Assembly: GCA_934433135.1 (NCBI GenBank)
Contig: CAKRZO010000031.1
Location: forward strand, 1-31,808
DNA from: an uncultured Acetatifactor sp.
Lineage (GTDB): Bacteria > Bacillota > Clostridia > Lachnospirales > Lachnospiraceae
DNA: 31,808 nt
Reading direction: 5' to 3'
Positions within the stretch are counted from its first letter, which is position 1, and every line of letters starts with the position of its first letter. Of the stretch, positions 15,653-24,028 are shown in pieces. A program made the translations under genes and the position numbers. The notes under the pieces are model-generated. The model was not told the DNA's origin. It was given only the letters and a program-made list of their open reading frames with translations, and searched no databases.

Positions 15653-17857
15653 TTATACAACAATTTGTATCTTTTCTCCGCAGGTTCCACTTGCCGTAAT
15701 TTCCTTTCCTTCTATGACAAGTGTCAGACTTCCGGAAAATCCAACCGTTACCTCTATCCTCTCAGCTCTTCCGTTTTTCCAGCAGATGTCAAGTTCATGA
15801 CCTCCCGGCAATTTCAATCCGGACAGACGTCCCTCCTTCCAGGATCGGGGAAGTGCGCGGAGTATGTGTGCCTTGTCGTCATAATAACTGCACAATGCTT
15901 CCATTACGGCAGATACATAACCGAAATTACCATCTATTTGGAAAATATCCGGATCTATTCCCGGTCTTACCGGATCCGGATGAATATCCAGAAGACTGTC
16001 TGTTGCAAAATCTCTCAAAAGACTGCTTAAATGCTCATAAAATTTATCTCTGTCTCCGATCCGTGCATAAATATTGGCAATCCATGCTCTGCTCCAACCT
16101 GTGTAACCGCTGTTATTCGCCATTCTGTATGCAAAGGATTTAACTGCTGCCTCATATTCCTTTCTACGTTTTTCCGGCGTGAATAAATTTGACGGAAACA
16201 AGCCGTACAAATGGGAAAGATGCTTATGTCCCGGCTGTTCTTCTTCAAATTCCTCATTCCATTCCAGTAGCCTTCCATCGCTTCCCACTGCAAAAGGCGG
16301 AAGCTTGGACTGCATCATCTCCCAATTCTTCGCTTCCTGTTTATCAACCCCCAGAATGTGCGCTGATTTTATTGCATATCCGAAAGCATCATAAGCAAGC
16401 TGGACATCTATCGCACTGGAAGAACAGGTTCCAACAGTCGCTACGGTTCCTGCTCCTGCAAACCGGTTTTCCGGTGACTGGCTTGGCATAATCTGCAGAA
16501 TTCCGTTCTCATCTTCTTCCAGAAAATCTACATAGAACAATGCCACTTCCCTAAAGAACGGATATGCTTTTTTGCACAAATAACTTAAATCACCTGTATG
16601 AATATAATGTTGCCACAGCGGCTGTGCCATCCAGGCAGCTGCCCCTACCCATACAGAATATCCGAAAGATTCCGATGTACACTCTGCCCAGACATCGCTT
16701 GCAAGAGGCAGCCAGATTCCACGGCAGCCATAAAGATTTCTTGCAGCTTTTCTTCCGCTTTCCAAAAAGGAAAGTAAAAAATCCGCAAGCTCTTCTGCAA
16801 ATTCCGACAGATTGGCGCTTTCGATCATCCATTCATTCATCTGCAAATTAATGTCAAAATGATAATCCGAATCCCATGGCGGGAGCAGTTCCGAATTCCA
16901 CTTCCCTTGCAGATTCGGCGGAAGCAAAGCACAGATACAGGAAGATATCATCAGATATCTTCCATAGTGAAAATATAATTCCTGCAGTTTATCATCCTGC
17001 AGCCCGGCTCGGACTGAGCGGATACGTTCTTCTGTATACCTATTTTCTTCCGGTATATTCAGTTCGAAGCGCATCCTTTTCATATAAGAGGAAAATTTTT
17101 CAGAATGTGCCTCCCTTACACTGTCGAAATCTGTTTTCTGTTCTCTTTCGTCTTCTTCGGTTAAAATAATATTTACGGAACAGATTACTTCCGAAGCATT
17201 CTTAAGCATAATTCCGTTTTCCTGTATCGTCAGATCCGCATCCGTCTTTAATCTGACTTTCACTTTATATTCAATTCCACAAATAAAACGACAGGTGAAT
17301 TCGATTCCTTCCATCGTATATTCTACTCTGCACTGCGCTTCCGGATCCTCAATTCGTTCAAAGGAAATCCTGGCATCCATTTTTTTGCCGCTCTTCCAAC
17401 GCGCCATAATGCAACCATCTTTGCTGTCACAGAAGAATTCTCCCAGGATCTGACCTTCCCTTTGTACGGAAGCCAACGCATTTTCCATATTCAATCCGCA
17501 TTCATAGCTTTTATTTGGCTGCAGATACGTGAATACCAGATTCCCCGCCGGCTGATAAGCGTCAATTCTTGCCGGTTGTGCACCGCTGTCACCACCACGT
17601 CCCGCGAAAAAAGTGTTGGCATACACAGTTGCGCGAAAATAATCCCTTTTACGTAACAGTTCTCTCAAAAGAGGCAGTTTATCTGCCACACAATCCGCTT
17701 CTTTTCCTCTGTATTTACCACGCCACAGATGCTCATGATTCATAGATAAAATATCTCTACTGTCATTTCCCCAATACATAGCTGCCAGTCTTCCGTTTCC
17801 TATAGGAATCCCCTGAATCCATTGTTCCGGCGTTTTTCTGAATTTCAAATAATACAT
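15653..17857 (-). CDS. GH95 alpha-L-fucosidase-like glycoside hydrolase
   Basis: A 734-residue protein of glycoside hydrolase family 95 (inverting alpha-1,2-L-fucosidases; some members act on alpha-L-galactose). I start at the ATG at 17857, seven bases after AAGGAG; upstream in-frame codons lack a ribosome site. Family landmarks are WIQGIPIGNGRLAAMYWG near the N-terminus, LPPNLQGKWN, PPWDSDYHFDINLQMNEW (catalytic-site asparagines at about 337 and 341), SQSPEN (Glu about 463), HKHLSHLYGLFP and the general base aspartate in IDGNFG (about 642). There is no signal peptide, so it acts inside the cell. It has its own promoter with an inverted-repeat operator (17904-17982) and is the first gene of the locus in the direction of transcription. 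The substrate pocket cannot be read well enough to separate fucose from L-galactose. Confidence 0.92.
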   Translation of the reverse strand: MYYLKFRKTPEQWIQGIPIGNGRLAAMYWGNDSRDILSMNHEHLWRGKYRGKEADCVADKLPLLRELLRKRDYFRATVYANTFFAGRGGDSGAQPARIDAYQPAGNLVFTYLQPNKSYECGLNMENALASVQREGQILGEFFCDSKDGCIMARWKSGKKMDARISFERIEDPEAQCRVEYTMEGIEFTCRFICGIEYKVKVRLKTDADLTIQENGIMLKNASEVICSVNIILTEEDEREQKTDFDSVREAHSEKFSSYMKRMRFELNIPEENRYTEERIRSVRAGLQDDKLQELYFHYGRYLMISSCICALLPPNLQGKWNSELLPPWDSDYHFDINLQMNEWMIESANLSEFAEELADFLLSFLESGRKAARNLYGCRGIWLPLASDVWAECTSESFGYSVWVGAAAWMAQPLWQHYIHTGDLSYLCKKAYPFFREVALFYVDFLEEDENGILQIMPSQSPENRFAGAGTVATVGTCSSSAIDVQLAYDAFGYAIKSAHILGVDKQEAKNWEMMQSKLPPFAVGSDGRLLEWNEEFEEEQPGHKHLSHLYGLFPSNLFTPEKRRKEYEAAVKSFAYRMANNSGYTGWSRAWIANIYARIGDRDKFYEHLSSLLRDFATDSLLDIHPDPVRPGIDPDIFQIDGNFGYVSAVMEALCSYYDDKAHILRALPRSWKEGRLSGLKLPGGHELDICWKNGRAERIEVTVGFSGSLTLVIEGKEITASGTCGEKIQIVV

Positions 17858-17903
17858 GATCCATCTCCTTGCTGAAATATTTTTATTTTTTTCCATTTTT
17901 ATC

Positions 17904-17932
17904 AGTCTACCGTGCAATAAATCATCCTACAA
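17904..17932 (-). promoter_or_regulatory. Promoter of the GH95 gene
   Basis: On the minus strand the -35 box is TTGTAG (17927-17932), then 17 bases, then the -10 box TAGACT (17904-17909). It lies about 46 bases before the chosen GH95 start. As at 15588, the -35 box begins one base beyond a large inverted repeat. Confidence 0.62.
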
Positions 17933-17933
17933 T

Positions 17934-17982
17934 AGGATTTTCTTGTCAGAGCGTCATAAATGAATCCATGCAAGAAAATCCT
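17934..17982. promoter_or_regulatory. 49-bp inverted repeat, candidate activator operator 2
   Basis: AGGATTTTCTTG at 17934-17945 and its exact reverse complement CAAGAAAATCCT at 17971-17982 are separated by 25 bases. The half-site matches the one at 15595 (AGGATT, A or T, T, T or C, TTG), and the outer span is nearly equal. The 461-base gap between GH95 and dnaJ otherwise holds the GH95 promoter, the dnaJ terminator at 18192 and no gene I can support. Confidence 0.7.
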
Positions 17983-18191
17983 TATATGTTGCTTTTTCAT
18001 GGTATGTTTTGATGCAGATACCCCATAAAATCACAAATTCCGAAAATTCAAGTCTCGGATACTGAAGCGTCGCTTTTCGAGGTCTCTTACGGTATTCGGC
18101 TTCGTGCTCAGCTTTTTAACCTATATCCTTCCGACCAAATTCATGCCCTATGCGGATATCCAACGAATCCCGTTCGGTCTGGTGATATTAC

Positions 18192-18225
18192 AAAAAAAGC
18201 AGGAGTTGCTTAACACAACTCCTGC
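18192..18225 (-). terminator. Rho-independent terminator of the heat-shock operon
   Basis: A perfect 10-bp stem, GCAGGAGTTG (18199-18208) with CAACTCCTGC (18216-18225), has a 7-base loop. On the minus strand it is followed by seven T residues. It lies about 95 bases downstream of the dnaJ stop. Confidence 0.9.
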
Positions 18226-18318
18226 CAAACTGTTGGAATCCGTACCGGAAAGATCTTTTATCCGCTGCCATCAGCCGCACCTGTCGAAGCAGCGCAAGGG
18301 AAACATTCTTTTCCGGAC

Positions 18319-19497
18319 TCACTTAAAAAACTTCTTCTTCCGCGACTTATCCTCACTCTTTTTCTCATCACCGCCGGTTGCTTCCTGCACGGCATTTAAG
18401 CTATTACCGGATTCCGCATCGAACTGCTTCAAAAGCTCTTTGGCCTCATGGCTGAGCTTATCGGGAATCTGTACCACCAAGGTAACATAATGGTCACCGC
18501 GGATATCCGGATTTCTCCAGGACGGTACTCCCTTGCCTTTCAACCGGACTCTGGTATCGGTCTGGGTTCCGGGTTTCACATCATAAATGACTTTCCCGTC
18601 AACCGTGTCTATCATAATCTCACCGCCCAGTGCCGCAACTGCAAAAGACATGGGAACAGTAGAATAAATATTCATATCCTGTCTCTGGAAGATCGGATGA
18701 CGTCCTACTGCCACTTCTACCTTAACATCGCCCCTGGGACCACCGTTCACACCGGGATCGCCCAGACCAGGCATCAGGATCACCTGACCGTTATCAATAC
18801 CGGCTTTAATCTTGACCGCATAACGTTTCTTCATGGAAATATAACCGGTTCCATGACAATCAGGGCATTTTTCTTTAATAATCTTACCGCTGCCGCCGCA
18901 GTCAGGACAGGTCTGCACATTCCGCACGGTTCCGAAGAAAGACTGCTGGGTGAATACCACCTGGCCTTTTCCTCCGCACTTCGAGCAAGTCTCCGGACTG
19001 GTTCCCGGTTTGGCACCGGTTCCTTTACAGGTCTTACAAGGCTCCTTTACATTCAGCTCTATGGTCTTCTCACAGCCGAATACAGCTTCTTCAAAGCTGA
19101 TACGTACACTGGTGTATAACGTATTTCCTTTCATAGGGCCGGCACCGGCACCACGGGTGGAACGTCCTCTTCCGCCGCCGAAAAAGTCCCCGAAGATATC
19201 GCCGAAGATATCGCTGAAATCCGTACCACTAAAATCAAAGCCGCCCGCTCCGCCGCCGGCGCCTCCATCAAATGCTGCATGGCCGAACTGGTCATACTGG
19301 CGTCTCTTCTCCGGATCACTTAATACGGCATATGCTTCTGAAGCTTCCTTAAACTTTTTCTCCGCTTCCGCATCCCCGGGGTTCATATCCGGATGATATT
19401 TTTTGGCCAGGACACGATATGCCTTCTTTATCTCAGCCTCATCCGCAGTCTTCGCTACGCCGAGCACCTCATAATAATCTCGTTTCTGTTCTGCCAT
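18319..19497 (-). CDS. dnaJ: Chaperone protein DnaJ (Hsp40)
   Basis: A 392-residue type I J-protein that delivers unfolded clients to DnaK and stimulates its ATPase. I start at the MAEQKRDYYEVLG methionine (19497), which has GAGGA just upstream. Domains: a J domain with HPD at 35-37; a Gly/Phe-rich linker (about 75-118) with repeated DIFGDIFGDFFGG; a zinc-binding region with four motifs CKTCKGTG (154), CSKCGGKG (171), CPDCGGSG (197) and CPDCHGTG (211); then two beta-barrel client-binding domains and a basic tail, KSRKKKFFK. It is the last gene of the hrcA-grpE-dnaK-dnaJ operon, 132 bases after dnaK across a strong hairpin, and is followed by a terminator. Confidence 0.98.
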   Translation of the reverse strand: MAEQKRDYYEVLGVAKTADEAEIKKAYRVLAKKYHPDMNPGDAEAEKKFKEASEAYAVLSDPEKRRQYDQFGHAAFDGGAGGGAGGFDFSGTDFSDIFGDIFGDFFGGGRGRSTRGAGAGPMKGNTLYTSVRISFEEAVFGCEKTIELNVKEPCKTCKGTGAKPGTSPETCSKCGGKGQVVFTQQSFFGTVRNVQTCPDCGGSGKIIKEKCPDCHGTGYISMKKRYAVKIKAGIDNGQVILMPGLGDPGVNGGPRGDVKVEVAVGRHPIFQRQDMNIYSTVPMSFAVAALGGEIMIDTVDGKVIYDVKPGTQTDTRVRLKGKGVPSWRNPDIRGDHYVTLVVQIPDKLSHEAKELLKQFDAESGNSLNAVQEATGGDEKKSEDKSRKKKFFK

Positions 19498-19554
19498 AAT
19501 TCCTCGCATTCCGCCGCTTTTACGGCTTTCCATTTCTTTTGCTTAACGCGGCAT

Positions 19555-19582
19555 GCACAGGGCATGAGATCATGCCCTGTGC
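19555..19582 (-). other. Strong intercistronic hairpin between dnaK and dnaJ
   Basis: GCACAGGGCATGA (19555-19567) and TCATGCCCTGTGC (19570-19582) form a perfect 13-bp stem with almost no loop. No T tract follows on the minus strand, so it is not a standard terminator. It may stabilise the upstream dnaK message or mark a processing site that lowers dnaJ relative to dnaK. Confidence 0.6.
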
Positions 19583-19629
19583 CGCTGCAAATCTATTTTT
19601 TAGGTTGCAGACCTTTCTGCTTCCAAAGC

Positions 19630-21507
19630 TTAGACTTCTCTGTAATCTCCGTCGATGACATCATCTTCCGGAGCGCTGCCGCCTGCATTCTGACCTGCGC
19701 CGCTCATATCCGGGCCTGCGCCTGCTGCACCACCCTGTGCCTGCTGCATATTCTCATACATCTTGGTAAAGAGGCTCTGTGCGCTGTTCATCAGTTTTTC
19801 TTTAGCAGCCTTCAGTTCATCCAGCTCGCTGTCACTCATCTCACGGTCTTTGGTTCTTTCCAGAATTGCTTTTACAGCTTCCAGATCCGCCTGAACCTGA
19901 GTCTTCTCGCCATCACCGATCTTATCGCCTACTTCCGACAGAGCTTTCTCCGTCTGGAAGATGAAGGAGTCTGCATCGTTTCTGGCTTCCACAGCTTCCT
20001 TTCTCTTCTTATCCTGTGCTTCAAATTCAGCAGCTTCCTTGACTGCTCTGTCAATTTCGGCTTCTGACATATTGGAGCCCGCGGTAATGGTAATGTGCTG
20101 TTCCTTACCGGTTCCCAGATCCTTTGCAGATACATTTACAATACCGTTGGCATCGATATCAAAAGTAACCTCTATCTGAGGAACACCTCTTCTTGCAGGA
20201 GGGATACCATCCAGACGGAACTGACCAAGGGACTTATTATCTTTTGCAAACTGTCTTTCACCCTGTACGACATTGATATCTACAGCGGTCTGGTTATCTG
20301 CTGCGGTAGAGAAGATCTGGCTCTTCTTGGTAGGAATCGTAGTGTTTCTCTCAATCAGTCTGGTAGCTACGCCACCCATAGTCTCAATGGACAGGGACAA
20401 AGGAGTAACATCCAGAAGCAGGATATCACCCGCACCAGCTTCTCCGGACAATTTACCACCCTGAATGGAAGCACCGATTGCTACACATTCATCCGGATTT
20501 AAGGACTTGCTGGGCTCTTTGCCGGTAAGCTGTCTTACTTTCTCCTGTACGGCAGGGATACGGGTAGAACCGCCGACCAGAAGTACCTGACCTAAGTCTG
20601 CATTGGTAAGTCCTGCGTCCTTCATAGCGTTCTGTACGGGGATCGCGGTCTTTTCTACCAGATCACGTGTCAGATCATCAAACTTTGCGCGTGTCAGGTT
20701 CATATCAAAGTGTTTCGGTCCGTCTGCGGTAGCCGTAATAAAAGGCAGGTTAATATTGGTTGTCATAGCGCTGGAAAGCTCTTTCTTTGCTTTTTCAGCA
20801 GCTTCTTTCAATCTCTGCATAGCCATCTTATCGCCGGAAAGGTCTACCCCTTCTGCTTTCTTGAACTCAGAGAGCATCCACTGAATGATCTTGTTATCAA
20901 AATCATCGCCGCCCAAGTGCGTATCACCGTTGGTGGAAAGTACTTCGATAACGCCGTCACCGATTTCGATAATGGAAACATCGAAGGTACCACCGCCTAA
21001 GTCGTATACCATGATTTTCTGTTCTTTTTCATTATCCAGGCCATAAGCAAGTGCTGCTGCGGTAGGCTCGTTAATGATACGTTTTACCTCCAGACCCGCA
21101 ATCTTACCTGCATCCTTGGTAGCCTGACGCTGTGCGTCATTAAAGTATGCGGGAACGGTAATAACAGCTTCCGTTACCTTTTCTCCCAGATAACTTTCCG
21201 CATCCGCTTTTAACTTCTGCAGAATCATAGCCGAAATCTGCTGCGGTGAATATCTCTTACCATCAATGGTACGTCCGTTGTCGGTACCCATATCTCTCTT
21301 AATGGAAGAAATGGTCTTATCTGCATTGGTAACAGCCTGACGCTTTGCAGGTTCACCTACCAGTCTTTCTCCCGTCTTGGTAAATGCTACAACAGAGGGT
21401 GTGGTTCTTGCTCCTTCTGCGTTTGCGATAACGGTGGGTTTACCACCTTCCATAACAGCTACACAGCTGTTCGTAGTTCCCAGGTCAATACCAATAATCT
21501 TGCTCAT
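19630..21507 (-). CDS. dnaK: Chaperone protein DnaK (Hsp70)
   Basis: A 625-residue Hsp70. I start at the ATG of MSKIIGIDLGTTNSC (21507), with GGAGG eight bases upstream; the upstream TTG is less likely. The ATPase domain shows IGIDLGTTNSCVAV, the second phosphate motif VYDLGGGTFDVSI and the adenosine motif VLLVGGSTRIPAVQ. The linker DVTPLSLSIET leads to the substrate-binding beta domain and helical lid. The Gly/Ala/Gln-rich end (about 585-610) closes with DDVIDGDYREV, the usual EEVD-like terminus of bacterial DnaK. It folds and refolds proteins in the cytoplasm together with DnaJ and GrpE. It lies 78 bases downstream of grpE in the same operon and should be controlled by HrcA at the CIRCE site. 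Confidence 0.99.
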   Translation of the reverse strand: MSKIIGIDLGTTNSCVAVMEGGKPTVIANAEGARTTPSVVAFTKTGERLVGEPAKRQAVTNADKTISSIKRDMGTDNGRTIDGKRYSPQQISAMILQKLKADAESYLGEKVTEAVITVPAYFNDAQRQATKDAGKIAGLEVKRIINEPTAAALAYGLDNEKEQKIMVYDLGGGTFDVSIIEIGDGVIEVLSTNGDTHLGGDDFDNKIIQWMLSEFKKAEGVDLSGDKMAMQRLKEAAEKAKKELSSAMTTNINLPFITATADGPKHFDMNLTRAKFDDLTRDLVEKTAIPVQNAMKDAGLTNADLGQVLLVGGSTRIPAVQEKVRQLTGKEPSKSLNPDECVAIGASIQGGKLSGEAGAGDILLLDVTPLSLSIETMGGVATRLIERNTTIPTKKSQIFSTAADNQTAVDINVVQGERQFAKDNKSLGQFRLDGIPPARRGVPQIEVTFDIDANGIVNVSAKDLGTGKEQHITITAGSNMSEAEIDRAVKEAAEFEAQDKKRKEAVEARNDADSFIFQTEKALSEVGDKIGDGEKTQVQADLEAVKAILERTKDREMSDSELDELKAAKEKLMNSAQSLFTKMYENMQQAQGGAAGAGPDMSGAGQNAGGSAPEDDVIDGDYREV

Positions 21508-21585
21508 AATCAATTCCTCCTCTATTTTCTTTCCCGTCCTTGGGAAATGTCATTTCATTTCATTTTAAACTGCGTATTGCTTTTC

Positions 21586-22311
21586 TCAATCCCTGACAAC
21601 GCCCACCATACTGTGTCTTACCACGCTGTCTCTGTATGTGTACCCTTTCTGCAGTTCCTGGGCAACCGTTCCCGCTTCATATTCTTCACTGTCAACCTGC
21701 ATCACTGCATTGTGAAGATTCGGGTCAAACTCCTTGCCCACTGCTTCGATAGGCTTAACACCGATCTTATCCAGTTCGCTTAAAAACTGCTTATAAATGC
21801 GGTTCATACCGTCCACGAAGGGGTCTTCCTGCTTTTCCGGAGGAACCGTTGCCAGTCCTCTTTCAAAGTTATCGATGATCGGCAGGATTTTCTCGATGAC
21901 GCTCCTGGCACCTGTCTCAAACATGGCCTGCTTTTCCTTTTCCGTCCTTCTGCGGAAATTCTCAAACTCTGCCAGCTGACGTTTCGTCTTATCCTCCAGT
22001 TCGGCAATCCTCTCCTTCAGTTCATCCGTCTTCTTATCCTGCTTCGCCTGCTTTCTGGCTGCCATCCTTTCGCTGAAGCTTTTGGCCTGACTGCCTTCGG
22101 CATCTTCCCCGGTTTCCTGCTCCTGCGCATCCTTCGGCTTTGACCCATCTGCTTTCTCAGCAAAATCTTCGGCTTCTGCCTGGGCAGATTCACCGGCAAC
22201 TTCTTCGGCTTCCGAAGCATTTTCTACTTCTTCTCCTTCAGGTGCCTCCTGTCCGTCAGGCTCTTTCTGAATTGCTTCCTGATCGTGCAGTGTACTTTTC
22301 TGTTCTTCCAT
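21586..22311 (-). CDS. grpE: Nucleotide exchange factor GrpE
   Basis: A 241-residue protein that releases ADP from DnaK. The first 100 or so residues are a low-complexity acidic region rich in Glu, Ala and Gln, longer than in many GrpE proteins. A long helix follows (about 95-135), then the conserved core with FENFRRRTEKEKQ, DNFERGL, GVKPIEAVGKEFDPNLHNAVMQ, and a beta domain ending RDSVVRHSMVGVV. GAGGT lies six bases before the ATG. It is 27 bases downstream of hrcA, in the same operon. Confidence 0.97.
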   Translation of the reverse strand: MEEQKSTLHDQEAIQKEPDGQEAPEGEEVENASEAEEVAGESAQAEAEDFAEKADGSKPKDAQEQETGEDAEGSQAKSFSERMAARKQAKQDKKTDELKERIAELEDKTKRQLAEFENFRRRTEKEKQAMFETGARSVIEKILPIIDNFERGLATVPPEKQEDPFVDGMNRIYKQFLSELDKIGVKPIEAVGKEFDPNLHNAVMQVDSEEYEAGTVAQELQKGYTYRDSVVRHSMVGVVRD

Positions 22312-22338
22312 TCTTCTACCTCATTTCTGCTGTCTGAC

Positions 22339-23370
22339 TTAGCTTCCCTTATACAGATCGTCCAACTGGCTTTGTAACGTCTTAAGCGTCCGGATAACTT
22401 TATCATAATCCATACGCTTCGGACCGATAATGCCAATCGTACCTTTCATTCCTTCTTCCAGTTCATAAGTAGCAGTCACCACGCTACAGTCCTTCATACT
22501 GCTGACCGGTGTCTCACTGCCGATATATACCTGAATTCCGTTTTTGCCTTTTTCTTCCGAAAACGTATTCTGAACCAGTTCACTTAAGTTCTGCTTCTCT
22601 TCAAATGTACTGATCAACTTACTTGCCATTTCATGGTCTGCAAGCTCCGGATACCGGAAAATATTGTCGGCTCCGCTGGTATAAATCTGCAGATCCTCAT
22701 CTGCCTTAATTGCTTCCGCAACCGCGTCAATCACTTCACTGACAATGTTGCCGTGAATTCCGGCCTGCTGCTTCATAGCTGCTATCATACCCAGATTGAT
22801 TTCTTCCATGCACAGTCCGTTCAAATGCGTATTCAAAAGGATATTCAGCTTTAACAGGGTCTCATCGGAAAGCTCCTCCGTTACCGGAAGGATGTTATTC
22901 TTGATCACATTGCCTTCCACAACGATAACCGCCAGAATCTGATTAGCATCCACTCTGGACAGCTGTATGAACTTTACCTTATTATGATGGCTTCTCGGTG
23001 CGGAAATCATAGTCGCATACTTGGTATTCTGTGCAAGGGCTTTGACTACCTGCTTCAGTAAAAGCTCCATCTTGTCCTGACGCTCTACCAGCATCTCCTT
23101 CATCTCCACCACTTCTTTTTCCTTATCGGCCATCATGGTGTCCACGTAGAAACGATATCCTTTATCGGAAGGAATTCTCCCTGCGGATGTGTGGGGCTGC
23201 AGAATGTATCCCAGTTCCTCCAGATCCGCCATCTCGTTGCGAATGGTTGCAGAGCTTAAATTCAAATCCGTATATTTTGAAATTGTCCTGCTGCCGACCG
23301 GTTCTCCTGTTTCCAGATAGTTCCGGATGACGGCCTGCAGAATCCTGGTCTTCCTCTCATCCAGCTCCAT
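22339..23370 (-). CDS. hrcA: Heat-inducible transcription repressor HrcA
   Basis: A 343-residue repressor that binds CIRCE and needs the GroEL system to fold, so it is titrated by heat stress. The N-terminal winged helix includes MELDERKTRILQAVIRNYLETGEPVGSRTI, SATIRNEMADLEELGY and LQPHTSAGRIPSDKGYRFYVD. The C-terminal dimerisation domain includes the late motif GTIGIIGPKRMDYDKVI. GGAAGGAG lies eight bases before the ATG. The gene is first in its operon, and its own CIRCE element begins 28 bases upstream of the start, giving autoregulation. Confidence 0.98.
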   Translation of the reverse strand: MELDERKTRILQAVIRNYLETGEPVGSRTISKYTDLNLSSATIRNEMADLEELGYILQPHTSAGRIPSDKGYRFYVDTMMADKEKEVVEMKEMLVERQDKMELLLKQVVKALAQNTKYATMISAPRSHHNKVKFIQLSRVDANQILAVIVVEGNVIKNNILPVTEELSDETLLKLNILLNTHLNGLCMEEINLGMIAAMKQQAGIHGNIVSEVIDAVAEAIKADEDLQIYTSGADNIFRYPELADHEMASKLISTFEEKQNLSELVQNTFSEEKGKNGIQVYIGSETPVSSMKDCSVVTATYELEEGMKGTIGIIGPKRMDYDKVIRTLKTLQSQLDDLYKGS

Positions 23371-23397
23371 ACCAGCCGCTCCTTCCTTTGAAGGTTA

Positions 23398-23424
23398 TTA
23401 GCACTCAATCGAAAGGAGTGCTAA
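23398..23424. promoter_or_regulatory. CIRCE operator (HrcA binding site)
   Basis: TTAGCACTC (23398-23406), nine bases, then GAGTGCTAA (23416-23424): an exact match to the consensus CIRCE inverted repeat. It lies downstream of the hrcA promoter and upstream of the ATG. A further half-site, TAGCACTC, is present at 23443-23450, overlapping the -10 box. Confidence 0.97.
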
Positions 23425-23438
23425 CATCTTCATTACAT

Positions 23439-23467
23439 AAGATAGCACTCCCTAAGAATCTTGTCAA
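23439..23467 (-). promoter_or_regulatory. Sigma-A promoter of the hrcA operon
   Basis: A consensus -35 box TTGACA (23462-23467), a 17-base spacer and a -10 box TATCTT (23439-23444) on the minus strand. The transcription start should fall at the edge of the CIRCE element, so HrcA binding would block initiation. Confidence 0.9.
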
Positions 23468-23573
23468 CAGTTTTTCTCCAAAATATTTGTAAAAAGAATA
23501 AATTAAATCTAAAAAATCAATAGAAAAAGAATTTACTGTGAGGCAGCAGATTTTCTTCCGAATTTTTATCCGA

Positions 23574-24028
23574 TTAAAACCTTTTTTTCCTTTTCCCGTA
23601 GTAACGATACAGGAAATCAGAAAGCTGATAAAGAGCCAATGCTGCATCTTCTTCGCTCATATCGGCTTTCATACGCCCAAAACAAGCTTTTTCGGTTTTT
23701 GACAGCTTTTCACTTTCCAGTAAGTACGAATGCTTCTCATAAAGATTGGATAATAGCTTACGGATTCGGTAGCCGGTCACCTTAAACTCCGCTTCTTTTA
23801 CATTTACAAAAGACAAACTGATAACCGGGTATGTTCCCTGTAAAGTCCTGTATTTTTTATCCTTCCAGACGGACAGCCCTTCAAACAGATCTTCCCGTCC
23901 TGCATAGGCAACGAAAAAAACTGTTCCACCATGCTCATCGTCAGTGTCTTACCAAAACGACGCGGTCTTGTAATCAGTATGACTGCATCACCGCTACCCA
24001 CAGTATTTCCATACCGGACCGGCATCAT
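23574..24028 (-). pseudogene. Frameshifted remnant of an AAA-ATPase-like / PD-(D/E)XK nuclease family gene
   Basis: Two overlapping frames together resemble the N-terminal part of the AAA-ATPase_like (PF09820) family. The first (from 24028) contains AVILITRPRRFGKTLTMSM, the modified P-loop of this family. The second (to 23574) contains YPVISLSFVNVK-type and LYQLSDFLYRYYGKR sequence, which follow in intact members. The frames split at a run of seven A residues (23924-23930); removing one base would restore QFFVAYAGREDLFEG. The gene is also cut short at both ends: the part before the P-loop is absent where it meets glpK, and the Walker B and nuclease parts are missing. It is therefore not functional. 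These genes occur in many strain-variable copies and often decay. Confidence 0.8.

Noticed and set aside
18104..18490. Plus-strand frame with a hydrophobic start (VLSFLTYILPTKF) between GH95 and dnaJ
   Set aside because: No ATG or ribosome site fits, it runs through the dnaJ terminator and on into the dnaJ gene in antisense, and it resembles no family.
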